The notes under the pieces were generated by a model, which worked only from the letters and a program-made list of their open reading frames with translations, did not search any database and was not told where the DNA came from. The position numbers were made by a program, and so were the translations under genes. 45,619 bases of DNA, from NCBI GenBank assembly GCA_910585265.1, contig CAJUCA010000024.1:1-45619 (forward strand). The letters are read 5' to 3'. Of this stretch, positions 7,401 through 16,007 are shown piece after piece (position 1 is the stretch's first letter; each line of letters starts with the position of its first letter). Origin of the DNA: an uncultured Oscillospiraceae bacterium (GTDB lineage Bacteria > Bacillota > Clostridia > Oscillospirales > Oscillospiraceae).

Positions 7401-8525
7401 ATGGCGGAAAACGTGAAGCAGACCGAAAACCAGACAGCAGAGAACCAGACCGGGATCGCAGCCGAGCCCCCGGCCGAAAACCAGGACGGCCAGCGGGAGG
7501 AAATCCGGGATAACCCGCCTGCCGAGCCCCCCGCCCCCGCCAAGGGCCGGGGACCCTTTAAGCCCCTGTTCCTCATGGCCTTGGCTCTGGCGGCCGCGCT
7601 GGCGGGTGTGTGCGGCTGGCTGGCCCTTCAGCGGCAGGCGGGGCTGGATTTGCAGGGGGAGCTGGGCCGCCGCCTTGCCGCCCTGGAGCAGGAGCTGGCC
7701 GACCAGCGGGCCGCCCTGGCCCACCAGCGGCAGGAGCTGGACCAGCGGCAGGCGGAGCTGGACAAGGCGGAGGAGACCATCGGCCTGCTGTCCCAGTACA
7801 CCCTGGTGAGCCCGGAGGGGGAGCCGCCGGACTACGCCGCCCTCTACCCCGACTTCTACGCCCCGGACTGGGAGGGGGAGACGGTGAGCGGCGGCAAACG
7901 GTGCTACCTCACCTTTGACGACGGGCCGTCCCCCAACACCGACCGGATTCTGGAGGTGCTGGACCGCTACGGGGCGAAGGCCACCTTCTTCGTGGTGGGG
8001 TACGAGGCCCGCACCGCCGCCGGACAGGAGCGGATGCGCCGGATCGTGGCGGAGGGCCACGCCCTGGCCATGCACAGCTGGAGCCACGACTACAAAAAGG
8101 TTTACGCCTCGGTGGAGGGCTTCCTGGAGGACTTCTACAGGCTCTACCAGTATATACACGAGGTGACGGGGGAGTACCCCGCCCTGTTCCGCTTCCCCGG
8201 TGGAAGCATTAACGGCTACGACCGGGGGGTGTACCAGGAGATCATCGCGGAGATGACCCGCCGGGGCTTCGTCTACTTCGACTGGAACGCCTCCGCCCAG
8301 GACGCCACCGTCTACCCCCGGCCCGCCTGGGACATCTCCGCCGACTGCCTGAAGGGGATCGGGCGGGAGCTGGTGGTGGTGCTGGCCCACGACAGCGGGG
8401 CCCGGGGCACTACTGTGGACGCCCTGCCCGCCGTCATTGAGGGCTACCGGAACGCGGGGTATACCCTGGAGGCCCTCCACCCCGGCGTGGAGCCGGTGCA
8501 CATGGGCTATCCGAAGATCCGGTGA
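7401..8525 (+). CDS. Membrane-anchored polysaccharide (peptidoglycan) deacetylase, NodB domain
   Basis: A 374-residue CE4 enzyme, probably acting on cell-wall glycan outside the membrane. Residues 1-50 are a hydrophilic, Glu/Gln/Pro-rich cytoplasmic tail. Residues about 53-73 form one membrane segment. Residues about 77-125 are a Gln/Leu-rich coiled coil. The NodB domain follows: TFDDGPSPN (D173, D174), HSWSH (H225 and H229, metal ligands), RFPGGS, DWNASAQD and LAHDS. All five CE4 motifs are intact. This matches PdaA/PdaC-type peptidoglycan deacetylases, but the exact substrate cannot be read from sequence. A WalR-like box and a good promoter lie upstream. Confidence 0.9.
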   Translation: MAENVKQTENQTAENQTGIAAEPPAENQDGQREEIRDNPPAEPPAPAKGRGPFKPLFLMALALAAALAGVCGWLALQRQAGLDLQGELGRRLAALEQELADQRAALAHQRQELDQRQAELDKAEETIGLLSQYTLVSPEGEPPDYAALYPDFYAPDWEGETVSGGKRCYLTFDDGPSPNTDRILEVLDRYGAKATFFVVGYEARTAAGQERMRRIVAEGHALAMHSWSHDYKKVYASVEGFLEDFYRLYQYIHEVTGEYPALFRFPGGSINGYDRGVYQEIIAEMTRRGFVYFDWNASAQDATVYPRPAWDISADCLKGIGRELVVVLAHDSGARGTTVDALPAVIEGYRNAGYTLEALHPGVEPVHMGYPKIR

Positions 8526-8569
8526 ACGGGGCGGGAGGCCCCGCCGCCGGGGAGCAGCTTGCGGAAGAA

Positions 8570-8611
8570 CGCCGGGACGCGCCGATTTTCCATTGCGCTC
8601 CCGGCGTTTTT
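8570..8611 (+). terminator. Terminator of the deacetylase gene
   Basis: An AACGCCGGGA / TCCCGGCGTT stem with an about 19-nt loop is followed by TTTTT. Confidence 0.65.
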
Positions 8612-8647
8612 GTGGTATAGTCAATCAGCGGGCATCTGGCTCGCTGA

Positions 8648-8971
8648 GAGCCTGTTTAAGAAGCTGTACCAATAGCCTCAGCACCCAGCTTAACGGCCAG
8701 AATTGCCGCTGGCCGCGTTGAAAAATCTTGAAATACACAAAGTATTCCCGCGATTTTTCGCCTTGCCACCGGCAATTCTGACTCGCGAATCTGAATACTT
8801 CGGCTATTGGTACAGCTTCTAAAATCTATCAAAACGCCATCCCGGCACATCTTTTTCCGCTGGGCCGCGTTGACTTGACTTGAAATACACAAAGTATTCC
8901 TGCGTCAAATCGCCTTGCCCAGCAAAAAAATCTGCGCCTGTCTGGCATTCCGCCAGATTTTAAACAGGCTC
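8648..8971. mobile_element. 324-bp MITE-like element with two internal hairpin modules
   Basis: Terminal inverted repeats GAGCCTGTTTAA (8648-8659) and TTAAACAGGCTC (8960-8971) are flanked by a direct repeat TGA (8645-8647, 8972-8974). This looks like a 3-bp target duplication. It resembles IS5-family IS1031-group ends (GAG start, TNA target), though that assignment is from memory. A 19-bp inverted repeat (AGAAGCTGTACCAATAGCC, 8659-8677, and its partner 8803-8821) encloses the first hairpin module. Two modules share the loop sequence CTTGAAATACACAAAGTATT (8727, 8879) but have different, internally complementary stems. It encodes no transposase. Confidence 0.7.
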
Positions 8972-8974
8972 TGA

Positions 8975-9085
8975 CGCGCGAAGCGCGCTTGATTCCCTAT
9001 GACGTGCAGGCCAAGGCCGCGAACGCGGCCTCCAGTGGCGATTCCTCGCCGCTGGGTTCAAACGTATCGTATGATACGTTTGAAC
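8975..9085. repeat. Run of hairpins ending in a 30-nt perfect palindrome
   Basis: Successive fold-backs are GCGCG/CGCGC, AGGCCGCG/CGCGGCCT, GGCGA/TCGCC and finally GTTCAAACGTATC / GATACGTTTGAAC (9056-9085, 4-nt loop). It lies between the MITE and ilvD. The order of stems resembles that in the murI leader (29777-29951). It could be a leader structure or operator for ilvD, but no promoter is evident. No T-box or branched-chain leader peptide is seen here. Confidence 0.6.
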
Positions 9086-9137
9086 TTGCTTGACGATAAA
9101 ATGCTTCCCCACAGAAAACCGCGAAGGAGACTTGCGT

Positions 9138-10799
9138 ATGCGTTCCGACAACGTGAAAAAGGGCATACCCGCCGCCCCCAACCGCTCCCTGTTCTACGCC
9201 CTGGGCTACACCAGGGAGGAGCTGGAGCGGCCCCTCATCGGCGTGGTGTGCTCCTATAACGAGATCGTCCCCGGCCACATGAACCTGGACAAGATCGCCG
9301 AAGCGGTGAAGGCAGGCGTCCGGGCCGCCGGGGGCACCCCCGTGGAGTTCCCCGCCATCGCCGTGTGCGACGGCATCGCCATGGGCCACGTGGGCATGAA
9401 GTATTCCCTGGTCACCCGGGATTTGATCGCCGACTCCACCGAGGCCATGGCCATGGCCCACCAGTTCGACGGGCTGGTGATGATCCCCAACTGCGACAAG
9501 AACGTGCCGGGGCTGCTCATGGCGGCGGCCCGGGTGAACATCCCCACCATCTTCTGCTCCGGCGGGCCTATGCTGGCGGGAAGGCTCAACGACGGGCGGC
9601 GGACCTGCCTGTCCCATATGTTTGAGGCGGTGGGGGGCTACTACGCCGGAAAGCTGGACGGGGCGGGGGTGGAGGAGTACGAGGAGAACGCCTGCCCCAC
9701 CTGCGGCTCCTGCTCCGGGATGTATACCGCCAACTCCATGAACTGCCTCACCGAGGCCATCGGCATGGGGCTGAAGGGGAACGGCACCATCCCCGCCGTG
9801 TGGTCCGCCCGCCTGCGGCTGGCCAAGCACGCCGGAATGCAGATCATGGAGCTGGTGAAGCGGGACATACGGCCCCGGGACATCATGACGGAGTCAGCGT
9901 TCCACAACGCCGAGACGGTGGACATGGCCCTGGGCTGCTCCACCAACACCATGCTCCACCTGCCCGCCATCGCCCACGAGTGCGGCATCGAGCTGGATCA
10001 GGATAGGAGCAACGAGATCTCCTCCCAGACCCCCAACCTGTGCCATCTGGCCCCGGCGGGGGACACCTACATGGAGGACCTGGAGGGGGCGGGGGGCGTC
10101 CACGCCGTCATGGCGGAGCTGGACAAAAAGGGCCTGCTGGACACGTCTGTCATGACCTGCACCGGCAAGACCCTGGGGGAGAATCTGGCGGGCGTGGTCA
10201 ACCGCAATCCGGAACTCATCCGGCCCATCGAAAACCCCTACTCCCCCGACGGCGGCATCGCCGTTTTGAAGGGCAATCTGGCCCCGGAGGGCTGCGTGGT
10301 GAAGCGTTCCGCCGTGGCCCCCGAGATGATGCGGCATGAGGGCCCCGCCCGGGTGTTCAACTCGGAGGAGGAGGCCATCGAGGCCATCTACGCCGGGAGG
10401 ATCGCGGCGGGGGACGTGGTGGTCATCCGCTACGAGGGCCCCAAGGGCGGGCCCGGGATGCGGGAGATGCTCAACCCCACCTCCGCCATCTGCGGCATGG
10501 GCCTGGGCGAGTCCGTGGCCCTGATCACGGACGGGCGGTTCTCCGGGGCCACCCGGGGGGCCTCCATCGGCCACGTCTGCCCCGAGGCCGCCCAGGGCGG
10601 GCCCATCGCCTTCGTGGAGGAGGGCGACCGGATCGCCATCGACATACCCGCCTGCAAGATCGAGCTGCTGGTGGACGGGGACACCCTTGCCGCCCGGAAG
10701 GCGGCCTGGACGTGCCCCGAGCCGAGAATCAAGACGGGCTATCTGGCCCGGTACGCCAAGCTGGTCACCTCCGCCGCCCGGGGCGCGGTGCTGGAGTAA
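9138..10799 (+). CDS. ilvD: Dihydroxy-acid dehydratase
   Basis: IlvD (EC 4.2.1.9) dehydrates 2,3-dihydroxy-isovalerate and 2,3-dihydroxy-3-methylvalerate to the 2-keto acids that precede valine, isoleucine and leucine. It is an Fe-S lyase. The 553-residue product has full family length and the cluster cysteine motifs PNCDKNVPG and CPTCGSCSGMYTANSM. It also has GCSTNTMLHLPAIAHE and DGRFSGATRGASIGH near the C-terminus. The start at 9138 follows GAAGGAGA by 7 nt. The longer frame from 9090 reads into the palindrome and is rejected. No other ilv or leu gene is adjacent, so it appears to be a stand-alone unit. Confidence 0.95.
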   Translation: MRSDNVKKGIPAAPNRSLFYALGYTREELERPLIGVVCSYNEIVPGHMNLDKIAEAVKAGVRAAGGTPVEFPAIAVCDGIAMGHVGMKYSLVTRDLIADSTEAMAMAHQFDGLVMIPNCDKNVPGLLMAAARVNIPTIFCSGGPMLAGRLNDGRRTCLSHMFEAVGGYYAGKLDGAGVEEYEENACPTCGSCSGMYTANSMNCLTEAIGMGLKGNGTIPAVWSARLRLAKHAGMQIMELVKRDIRPRDIMTESAFHNAETVDMALGCSTNTMLHLPAIAHECGIELDQDRSNEISSQTPNLCHLAPAGDTYMEDLEGAGGVHAVMAELDKKGLLDTSVMTCTGKTLGENLAGVVNRNPELIRPIENPYSPDGGIAVLKGNLAPEGCVVKRSAVAPEMMRHEGPARVFNSEEEAIEAIYAGRIAAGDVVVIRYEGPKGGPGMREMLNPTSAICGMGLGESVALITDGRFSGATRGASIGHVCPEAAQGGPIAFVEEGDRIAIDIPACKIELLVDGDTLAARKAAWTCPEPRIKTGYLARYAKLVTSAARGAVLE

Positions 10800-10803
10800 C
10801 CGT

Positions 10804-10870
10804 CAAATTCAATTCCCGCAGGGCGGCTGTTCCGGCCGCTTTGCGGGAATTTGAAGCGTTTTCCAAATAT
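10804..10870 (+). terminator. Probable terminator of ilvD
   Basis: AATTCCCGCA / TGCGGGAATT with an inner GCGGC/GCCGC forms a long hairpin (10804-10853). T-rich sequence (TTTTCC...ATTTTTT) follows after about 6 nt, so the tail is imperfect. Confidence 0.5.
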
Positions 10871-10896
10871 TTTTTAACAGAAACGAGCTGATCGCT

Positions 10897-12279
10897 TTGA
10901 ATATCATCATCGCCGGGGCGGGCAAGGTGGGGGGCACCGTGGCGGAGCACCTCTCCCAGGAGGGCCACAGCGTCACCATCGTGGACATGGCGGACAAGAC
11001 GCTGGAGCGGCTGTCCAACCAGCTGGACGTGATGTGCGTGAAGGGGAACTGCGCCTCCCGGGACCTGCTGCTGGAGGCGGGGGCCAGGGACTGCGACGTG
11101 CTCATCGCCGCCACCGCCTCCGACGAGATCAACCTGCTGTGCTGCCACTGCGCCCACAACATCGGCGTGCCCTACACCGTGGCCCGGGTGCGGGGCACCG
11201 AGTACGCCAACGACCTGGACACCCTGAAGCGGGATCTGGGCATCACCATGCTGATCAACCCGGAGTTCGCCTCATCGGTGGAGATCTCCCGGCTGCTGCG
11301 CTTCCCCTCCGCCGCCAACATCGACACGTTCGCCCGGGGCCGGGTGGAGCTGATCTCCTTCCACGTCCAGGAGACGGACTTCCTGGCGGGGCGGTCGCTG
11401 GCCTCCCTGTCCTCCAAGATCCAGGGCCTGCCCATCCTGTTCTGCGCCGTGGAGCGGGGGGAGGACGTGTTCATCCCCAACGGCTCCACCGTGCCGGTCA
11501 AGGACGACCGGGTGTACCTGGCGGGCACGCCCAACGGCATCCACCAGTTTTTCAAGCTGCTGGGGCGGCACACCCACCGCATCCGCAATGTGTTCATCAT
11601 CGGCGGCGGGCGGATCGCCTTCTACCTGCTGGTGCAGCTGGAGCGGCTGGGCATGAGCTGCAAGGTGGTGGAGCGCAGCGACGCCCGGTGCCGCGCCCTG
11701 GCGGAGGAGTTCCCCCACTCCCTCATCATCCACGGGGACGGCACCGACCCGGAGCTGCTGGAGGAGGAGCGGATGGCCGCCAGCGATGCCTTTATCGCCC
11801 TCACCGACCGGGACGAGGACAACCTGATCATCTCCCTCTACGCCCATCAGGCGGGTGTGTCCAAGGTGGTGGCGAAGTCCAACCGGCAGAACTACACCTC
11901 CATCGCCCACTCCGCCGGGGTGGAGTCCATCGTCTCCCCCAAGCTCACCACGGCGGGGCAGATCCTGCGGATGATCCGGGGCCTGCAAAACTCCAAGGGC
12001 AGCGCGATGACTGCCCTGTACCGCATCGCGGAGGGCCGGGCGGAGGCCATGGAGTTCGTGGTGGCCCCCGCCACCCAGCATTTAGGGGTGCCGCTGAAGG
12101 ACCTGCGGCTGAAGAAGGGCGTGCTCATCGCCGTCATCGTCCGGGGGGGCAGGGTGATCATCCCGGAGGGCTCCACCACCCTGGAGAGCGGGGACAACGT
12201 GATCGTGGTGGCCAGGGACAGCGGCATTTTGGATCTGAACGACATTTACGAGGGCGGCGGCCTGCGGGCGGGGGGCTGA
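10897..12279 (+). CDS. trkA: Trk potassium uptake regulatory subunit TrkA
   Basis: TrkA is the cytosolic gating ring of the TrkH K+ channel and binds nucleotides (NAD(H), ATP/ADP). The 460 residues contain two RCK units. The first Rossmann domain opens with IIIAGAGKVGGTVAEHL, and the second, near residue 230, with VFIIGGGRIAFYLL. Each is followed by a TrkA-C domain, the last ending SGDNVIVVARDSGILDL. The start is a TTG at 10897 with only a weak ribosome site (ACGAG), so expression may be low. trkH follows after 4 bp. Identification is strong. Confidence 0.92.
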   Translation: MNIIIAGAGKVGGTVAEHLSQEGHSVTIVDMADKTLERLSNQLDVMCVKGNCASRDLLLEAGARDCDVLIAATASDEINLLCCHCAHNIGVPYTVARVRGTEYANDLDTLKRDLGITMLINPEFASSVEISRLLRFPSAANIDTFARGRVELISFHVQETDFLAGRSLASLSSKIQGLPILFCAVERGEDVFIPNGSTVPVKDDRVYLAGTPNGIHQFFKLLGRHTHRIRNVFIIGGGRIAFYLLVQLERLGMSCKVVERSDARCRALAEEFPHSLIIHGDGTDPELLEEERMAASDAFIALTDRDEDNLIISLYAHQAGVSKVVAKSNRQNYTSIAHSAGVESIVSPKLTTAGQILRMIRGLQNSKGSAMTALYRIAEGRAEAMEFVVAPATQHLGVPLKDLRLKKGVLIAVIVRGGRVIIPEGSTTLESGDNVIVVARDSGILDLNDIYEGGGLRAGG

Positions 12280-12283
12280 GGCG

Positions 12284-13723
12284 ATGAACTTCAAGCTGGT
12301 TCTGCGCATCACGGGCTTCACCCTGCTCATCGAGGCGGCGGCCATGCTGCTGCCCATGGGGGTGGCCCTGCTGTACGGGGAGAACCCCATCCCCTTCCTG
12401 TCCTCCATCCTCATCATCCTGGCGGCGGCCTGCGTGCCCGTGTTCCTGCTGAAGCCCAAGAAGGACTTTTTCGCCCGGGAGGGCTTCTTCACCGTGGGGC
12501 TGATCTGGGTGCTGTTCGGGGTGTTCGGCGCGCTGCCCTTCTGGTTCTCGGGGCAGTTCGGGCCCTATGTGGACTGCTTTTTTGAGACCATCTCCGGCTT
12601 CACCACCACCGGGGCCACCATCCTCACCGCCATCGAGGGCCTGCCCATGGGCCTGCTGTTCTGGCGGTCCTTCACCCACTGGCTGGGGGGGATGGGGGTG
12701 CTGGTGCTCACCGCCGCCCTGCTGCCCTTTCTGGGGATCAGCTCCAACCACCTGATCCGGGCGGAAAGCCCCGGCCCGGTGAAAAGCAAGCTGATGCCCC
12801 GGGCCTCCCAGTCTTCCAAGATTCTGTACGCCATCTATCTGGCCCTGACAGCGGTGGAGGCGGTGCTGCTGCGGCTGGCGGGGCTGGGGTGGTACGACGC
12901 GGTGACCCACGCCATGTCCACCGCGGGCACCGGGGGTTTCTCCCGGATGAACGCGTCGGTGGGGGCCTTCGGCAACCCGGCGGTGGAGATCATCATCACC
13001 GTGTTCATGCTGCTGTTCTCGGTGAACTTCGCCGTCTACTTCCTGATTCTCACGGGGAAGGCGCGGCAGGCGTTGAAAAGCGACGAGCTGCGGTTTTTCC
13101 TGATCATGGTGGCCCTGGCCACCGCCGCCATCGCCTGGAATATCCGGGACCTCTACCAGAGCGTGGGGGAGTGCGTGCGGTACGCGGCCTTCCAGGTGGC
13201 GTCCATCGTGTCCACCACCGGGTTCTCCTCCGCCAACTACGACCTGTGGCCCGAGTTCTCCAAAATGCTGCTGGTGGTGCTCACCTTCATCGGGGCCTGC
13301 GCCGGCTCCACCGGGGGCGGCATCAAGTGCAGCCGGATTCTGATCCTGATCCGCTCCGCCGCCCGGGAGGTGCGCTCCATCATCCACCCCAGGGCGGTGT
13401 CGGTGGTGCGGCTGGACGGGGCACCCCTGCCGGAGGCCACCCTCCACACCACCCAATGCTATTTCATCATCAACCTGTTCCTGGTGTTCGGGGCGGCGGT
13501 TGTGGTGGGGCTTGACAACTTCTCCTTCGGCACCACCCTCACCGCCGTGATCACCTGCATCAGCAACGTGGGGCCGGGGCTGGAGCTGGTGGGCCCGGCG
13601 GGGAATTTCGCCGCCTTCTCCGTGCTGAGCAAGTTGGCGTTGTCCTTCCTGATGGTGCTGGGGCGGCTGGAGATGTACCCCATTTTGGTGCTGTTCAGCC
13701 GGAGCGCGTGGAAGCGGTCCTGA
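12284..13723 (+). CDS. trkH: Trk-type potassium channel subunit TrkH
   Basis: An integral membrane K+ translocating subunit of 479 residues with about 10-12 hydrophobic segments. It has the four-fold pore repeats of the Trk/Ktr/HKT superfamily. Selectivity-loop glycines are visible in ISGFTTTGATIL, MSTAGTGGFSRM, IVSTTGFSSANY and ISNVGPGLE. GACAGSTGGGIKCSR is a conserved TrkH signature. It partners with TrkA, encoded 4 bp upstream; the pair forms an operon closed by the terminator at 13745. K+ brought in by this system would support the K+-dependent pyrophosphatase encoded next. Confidence 0.94.
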   Translation: MNFKLVLRITGFTLLIEAAAMLLPMGVALLYGENPIPFLSSILIILAAACVPVFLLKPKKDFFAREGFFTVGLIWVLFGVFGALPFWFSGQFGPYVDCFFETISGFTTTGATILTAIEGLPMGLLFWRSFTHWLGGMGVLVLTAALLPFLGISSNHLIRAESPGPVKSKLMPRASQSSKILYAIYLALTAVEAVLLRLAGLGWYDAVTHAMSTAGTGGFSRMNASVGAFGNPAVEIIITVFMLLFSVNFAVYFLILTGKARQALKSDELRFFLIMVALATAAIAWNIRDLYQSVGECVRYAAFQVASIVSTTGFSSANYDLWPEFSKMLLVVLTFIGACAGSTGGGIKCSRILILIRSAAREVRSIIHPRAVSVVRLDGAPLPEATLHTTQCYFIINLFLVFGAAVVVGLDNFSFGTTLTAVITCISNVGPGLELVGPAGNFAAFSVLSKLALSFLMVLGRLEMYPILVLFSRSAWKRS

Positions 13724-13744
13724 CGGCTTTGTTAAAAAAATATC

Positions 13745-13783
13745 ATGCGCCTTTTCGCCTATTGGGTGAAAAGGCGCATTTTT
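13745..13783 (+). terminator. Terminator of trkAH
   Basis: ATGCGCCTTTTC / GAAAAGGCGCAT with an 11-nt loop is followed by TTTTT. Confidence 0.85.
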
Positions 13784-13786
13784 ATC

Positions 13787-13815
13787 TTGCAAATCTTCCC
13801 TGTCTTGTGTAAAAT
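13787..13815 (+). promoter_or_regulatory. Sigma-A promoter of hppA
   Basis: TTGCAA (13787-13792), 17 bp spacer, TAAAAT (13810-13815), immediately after the trkAH terminator. Confidence 0.7.
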
Positions 13816-13870
13816 AACAGGTAGAAAAACGCCGTCCCTCCGGGCGGTCAAGAGAGGAGCAATGCCGTCT

Positions 13871-15982
13871 ATGGGTACGCAGCAATTATTCTGGCTGGGG
13901 CTGGCGGCGGGGGTTCTGGCCCTGCTGTTCGCCCTGTTCCAGGCCAAACGGGTGCTGTCCTTCTCCGAGGGCACCGACGCCATGAAGAAGATCGCCTCCG
14001 CCATCCGGGAGGGGGCGGACGCCTACCTGCGCCACCAGTACGCCACCGTGTTCAAGGTGTTCGCGGTGGTGTTCGCCGTCCTGGTCCTGCTGTGCGTGTT
14101 CCGCCGGCTGGACAACTGGTTCATCCCCTTCGCCTTCCTCAGCGGGGGGGTGTACTCCGCCCTGGCGGGGTTTGTGGGCATGAAGGTGGCCACCGCCGCC
14201 AACGCCCGCACCGCCCAGGCCGCCTCCGAGAGCCTGAACCGGGGGCTGAACGTGGCCTTCTCCGCCGGGTCCGTCATGGGCTTCACGGTGGTGGGGCTGG
14301 GCCTGCTGGACGTGTCCATCTGGTTCCACATCCTGAAGTACATCGCGGGCTACGACGCCCCCCAGATCGCCCAGACCATGGTGATGTTCGGCATGGGTGC
14401 CTCCTTCATGGCCCTGTTCGCCCGGGTGGGCGGCGGCATCTTTACCAAGGCCGCCGACGTGGGCGCGGACCTGGTGGGCAAGGTGGAGGCGGGCATACCC
14501 GAGGACGACCCCCGCAACCCCGCCACCATCGCCGACAACGTGGGCGACAACGTGGGCGACGTGGCGGGCATGGGGGCGGACCTGTACGAGTCCTACGTGG
14601 GCTCCATCCTGGCCACCTTCGCCCTGGGGGTGGCGGCCTACTCCGGCTCCGGCAGGGCGTGGGAGGCCATGCTGCTGCCCATTCTGCTGGCGGCGGTGGG
14701 GATCGTGTGCTCCATTTTGGGCTCCTTCCTCATCAAGACCCGGGAGGGGGCCTCCCAGCGGGAGCTGCTGGGCACGCTCCGCAAGGGCACCTACACCGCC
14801 GCCGTGCTGGCGGCCATTGCCGCCGCCCCGCTGACCTACTTCCTGCTGGGGAGCTGGGGGGTGTACATCGCCATCCTGTGCGGGCTCATCGGCGGCTGCG
14901 CCATCGGCTATTTCACGGAGTACTACACCTCCGACACCTATCAGCCCACCCAGGGGCTGGCGGACGCCACCGAGACCGGGGCCGCCACCACCATCATCGG
15001 CGGGCTGTCCCTGGGGATGCTGTCCACCATCGCCCCCATCCTCATTGTGGGCGCGGCGGTCATCGTGTCCTTTCTCGCCGCGGGCGGCTCCCTGGCTACC
15101 GCCTCCGACCACTATGCCGCCAGCTTCTCCCAGGGGCTGTACGGCATCGGCATCGCCGCCGTGGGAATGCTGTCCACCCTGGGCATCACCCTGGCCACCG
15201 ACGCCTACGGCCCCGTGGCGGACAACGCCGGGGGCATCGCGGAGATGTCCGGTTTAGGCGAGGAGGTGCGGGAGCGCACCGACGCCCTGGATTCCCTGGG
15301 AAATACCACCGCCGCCACCGGGAAGGGCTTCGCCATCGGCTCCGCCGCCCTCACCGCCCTGGCCCTGCTGGTGAGCTATGTGGACATCGTGTCCGCCAAG
15401 GCGGAGGCCATCGACCTGTCGCTGACCAACCCGGCGGTGCTGGTGGGGCTGTTTTTGGGGGCCATGCTCACCTTCGTGTTCGCCGCCTTCACCATGAGCG
15501 CGGTGCAGCGGGCGGCCCAGTCCATCGTGGTGGAGGTCCGCCGCCAGTTCCGGGAGATTGCCGGGATCATGGACGGCTCCGCCGACCCGGACTACGCCTC
15601 CTGCGTGGCCCTGTGCACCAAGGGGGCCCTGCGGGAGATGGTGAAGCCCTCCCTGCTGGCCATCATTGTGCCCATCGCCACCGGGCTGGTTTTGGGCGTG
15701 GAGGGCGTGGTGGGCCTGCTGGGCGGCGTGTCCGTCACCGGGTTCGCCGTGGCGGTGTTCATGTCCAACGCGGGCGGCGCGTGGGACAACGCCAAGAAGT
15801 ACATCGAGTCGGGCCACCACGGGGGCAAGGGCTCCGAGTGCCACAAGTCCGCCGTCATCGGGGACACCGTGGGCGACCCCTTCAAGGACACCTCCGGCCC
15901 CGCGCTGAACATACTCATCAAGCTGGTGTCCACCGTGTCCATCGTGTTCTCCGGGCTCATCGCCAGCTTCCACCTGCTGTAA
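13871..15982 (+). CDS. hppA: Membrane-bound K+-dependent pyrophosphatase, Na+-pumping type
   Basis: This enzyme couples hydrolysis of pyrophosphate to ion export across the membrane. The product is 703 residues with about 15-16 hydrophobic segments. Substrate-site motifs ADVGADLVGKVEAGIPEDD and ADNVGDNVGDVAGMGADL are intact. GNTTAATGKG (A481) carries Ala where K+-independent enzymes have Lys, which predicts K+ dependence. MGADLYESYVGS places Glu (E240) where Na+-transporting members have it. ATG 13871 is used; ATG 13862 is only 2-3 nt from the AGAGGAG ribosome site and is the alternative. The next gene starts 25 bp downstream and may be co-transcribed. Confidence 0.92.
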   Translation: MGTQQLFWLGLAAGVLALLFALFQAKRVLSFSEGTDAMKKIASAIREGADAYLRHQYATVFKVFAVVFAVLVLLCVFRRLDNWFIPFAFLSGGVYSALAGFVGMKVATAANARTAQAASESLNRGLNVAFSAGSVMGFTVVGLGLLDVSIWFHILKYIAGYDAPQIAQTMVMFGMGASFMALFARVGGGIFTKAADVGADLVGKVEAGIPEDDPRNPATIADNVGDNVGDVAGMGADLYESYVGSILATFALGVAAYSGSGRAWEAMLLPILLAAVGIVCSILGSFLIKTREGASQRELLGTLRKGTYTAAVLAAIAAAPLTYFLLGSWGVYIAILCGLIGGCAIGYFTEYYTSDTYQPTQGLADATETGAATTIIGGLSLGMLSTIAPILIVGAAVIVSFLAAGGSLATASDHYAASFSQGLYGIGIAAVGMLSTLGITLATDAYGPVADNAGGIAEMSGLGEEVRERTDALDSLGNTTAATGKGFAIGSAALTALALLVSYVDIVSAKAEAIDLSLTNPAVLVGLFLGAMLTFVFAAFTMSAVQRAAQSIVVEVRRQFREIAGIMDGSADPDYASCVALCTKGALREMVKPSLLAIIVPIATGLVLGVEGVVGLLGGVSVTGFAVAVFMSNAGGAWDNAKKYIESGHHGGKGSECHKSAVIGDTVGDPFKDTSGPALNILIKLVSTVSIVFSGLIASFHLL

Positions 15983-16007
15983 CCGCCAACGAAAGGACAG
16001 ACCACTG

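Noticed and set aside
8656..8892. 78-codon minus-strand frame inside the MITE-like element
   Set aside because: It reads straight through paired hairpin arms and has no ribosome site or homology.
8972..9137. Possible T-box or branched-chain leader before ilvD
   Set aside because: No T-box sequence, specifier hairpin or Ile/Val/Leu-rich leader peptide is visible.
13886..15112. 408-codon frame antisense to hppA, and similar long frames opposite other genes (e.g. 20564-22666, 43456-45504)
   Set aside because: These are shadows caused by high GC at third codon positions; the sense-strand genes are unambiguous.
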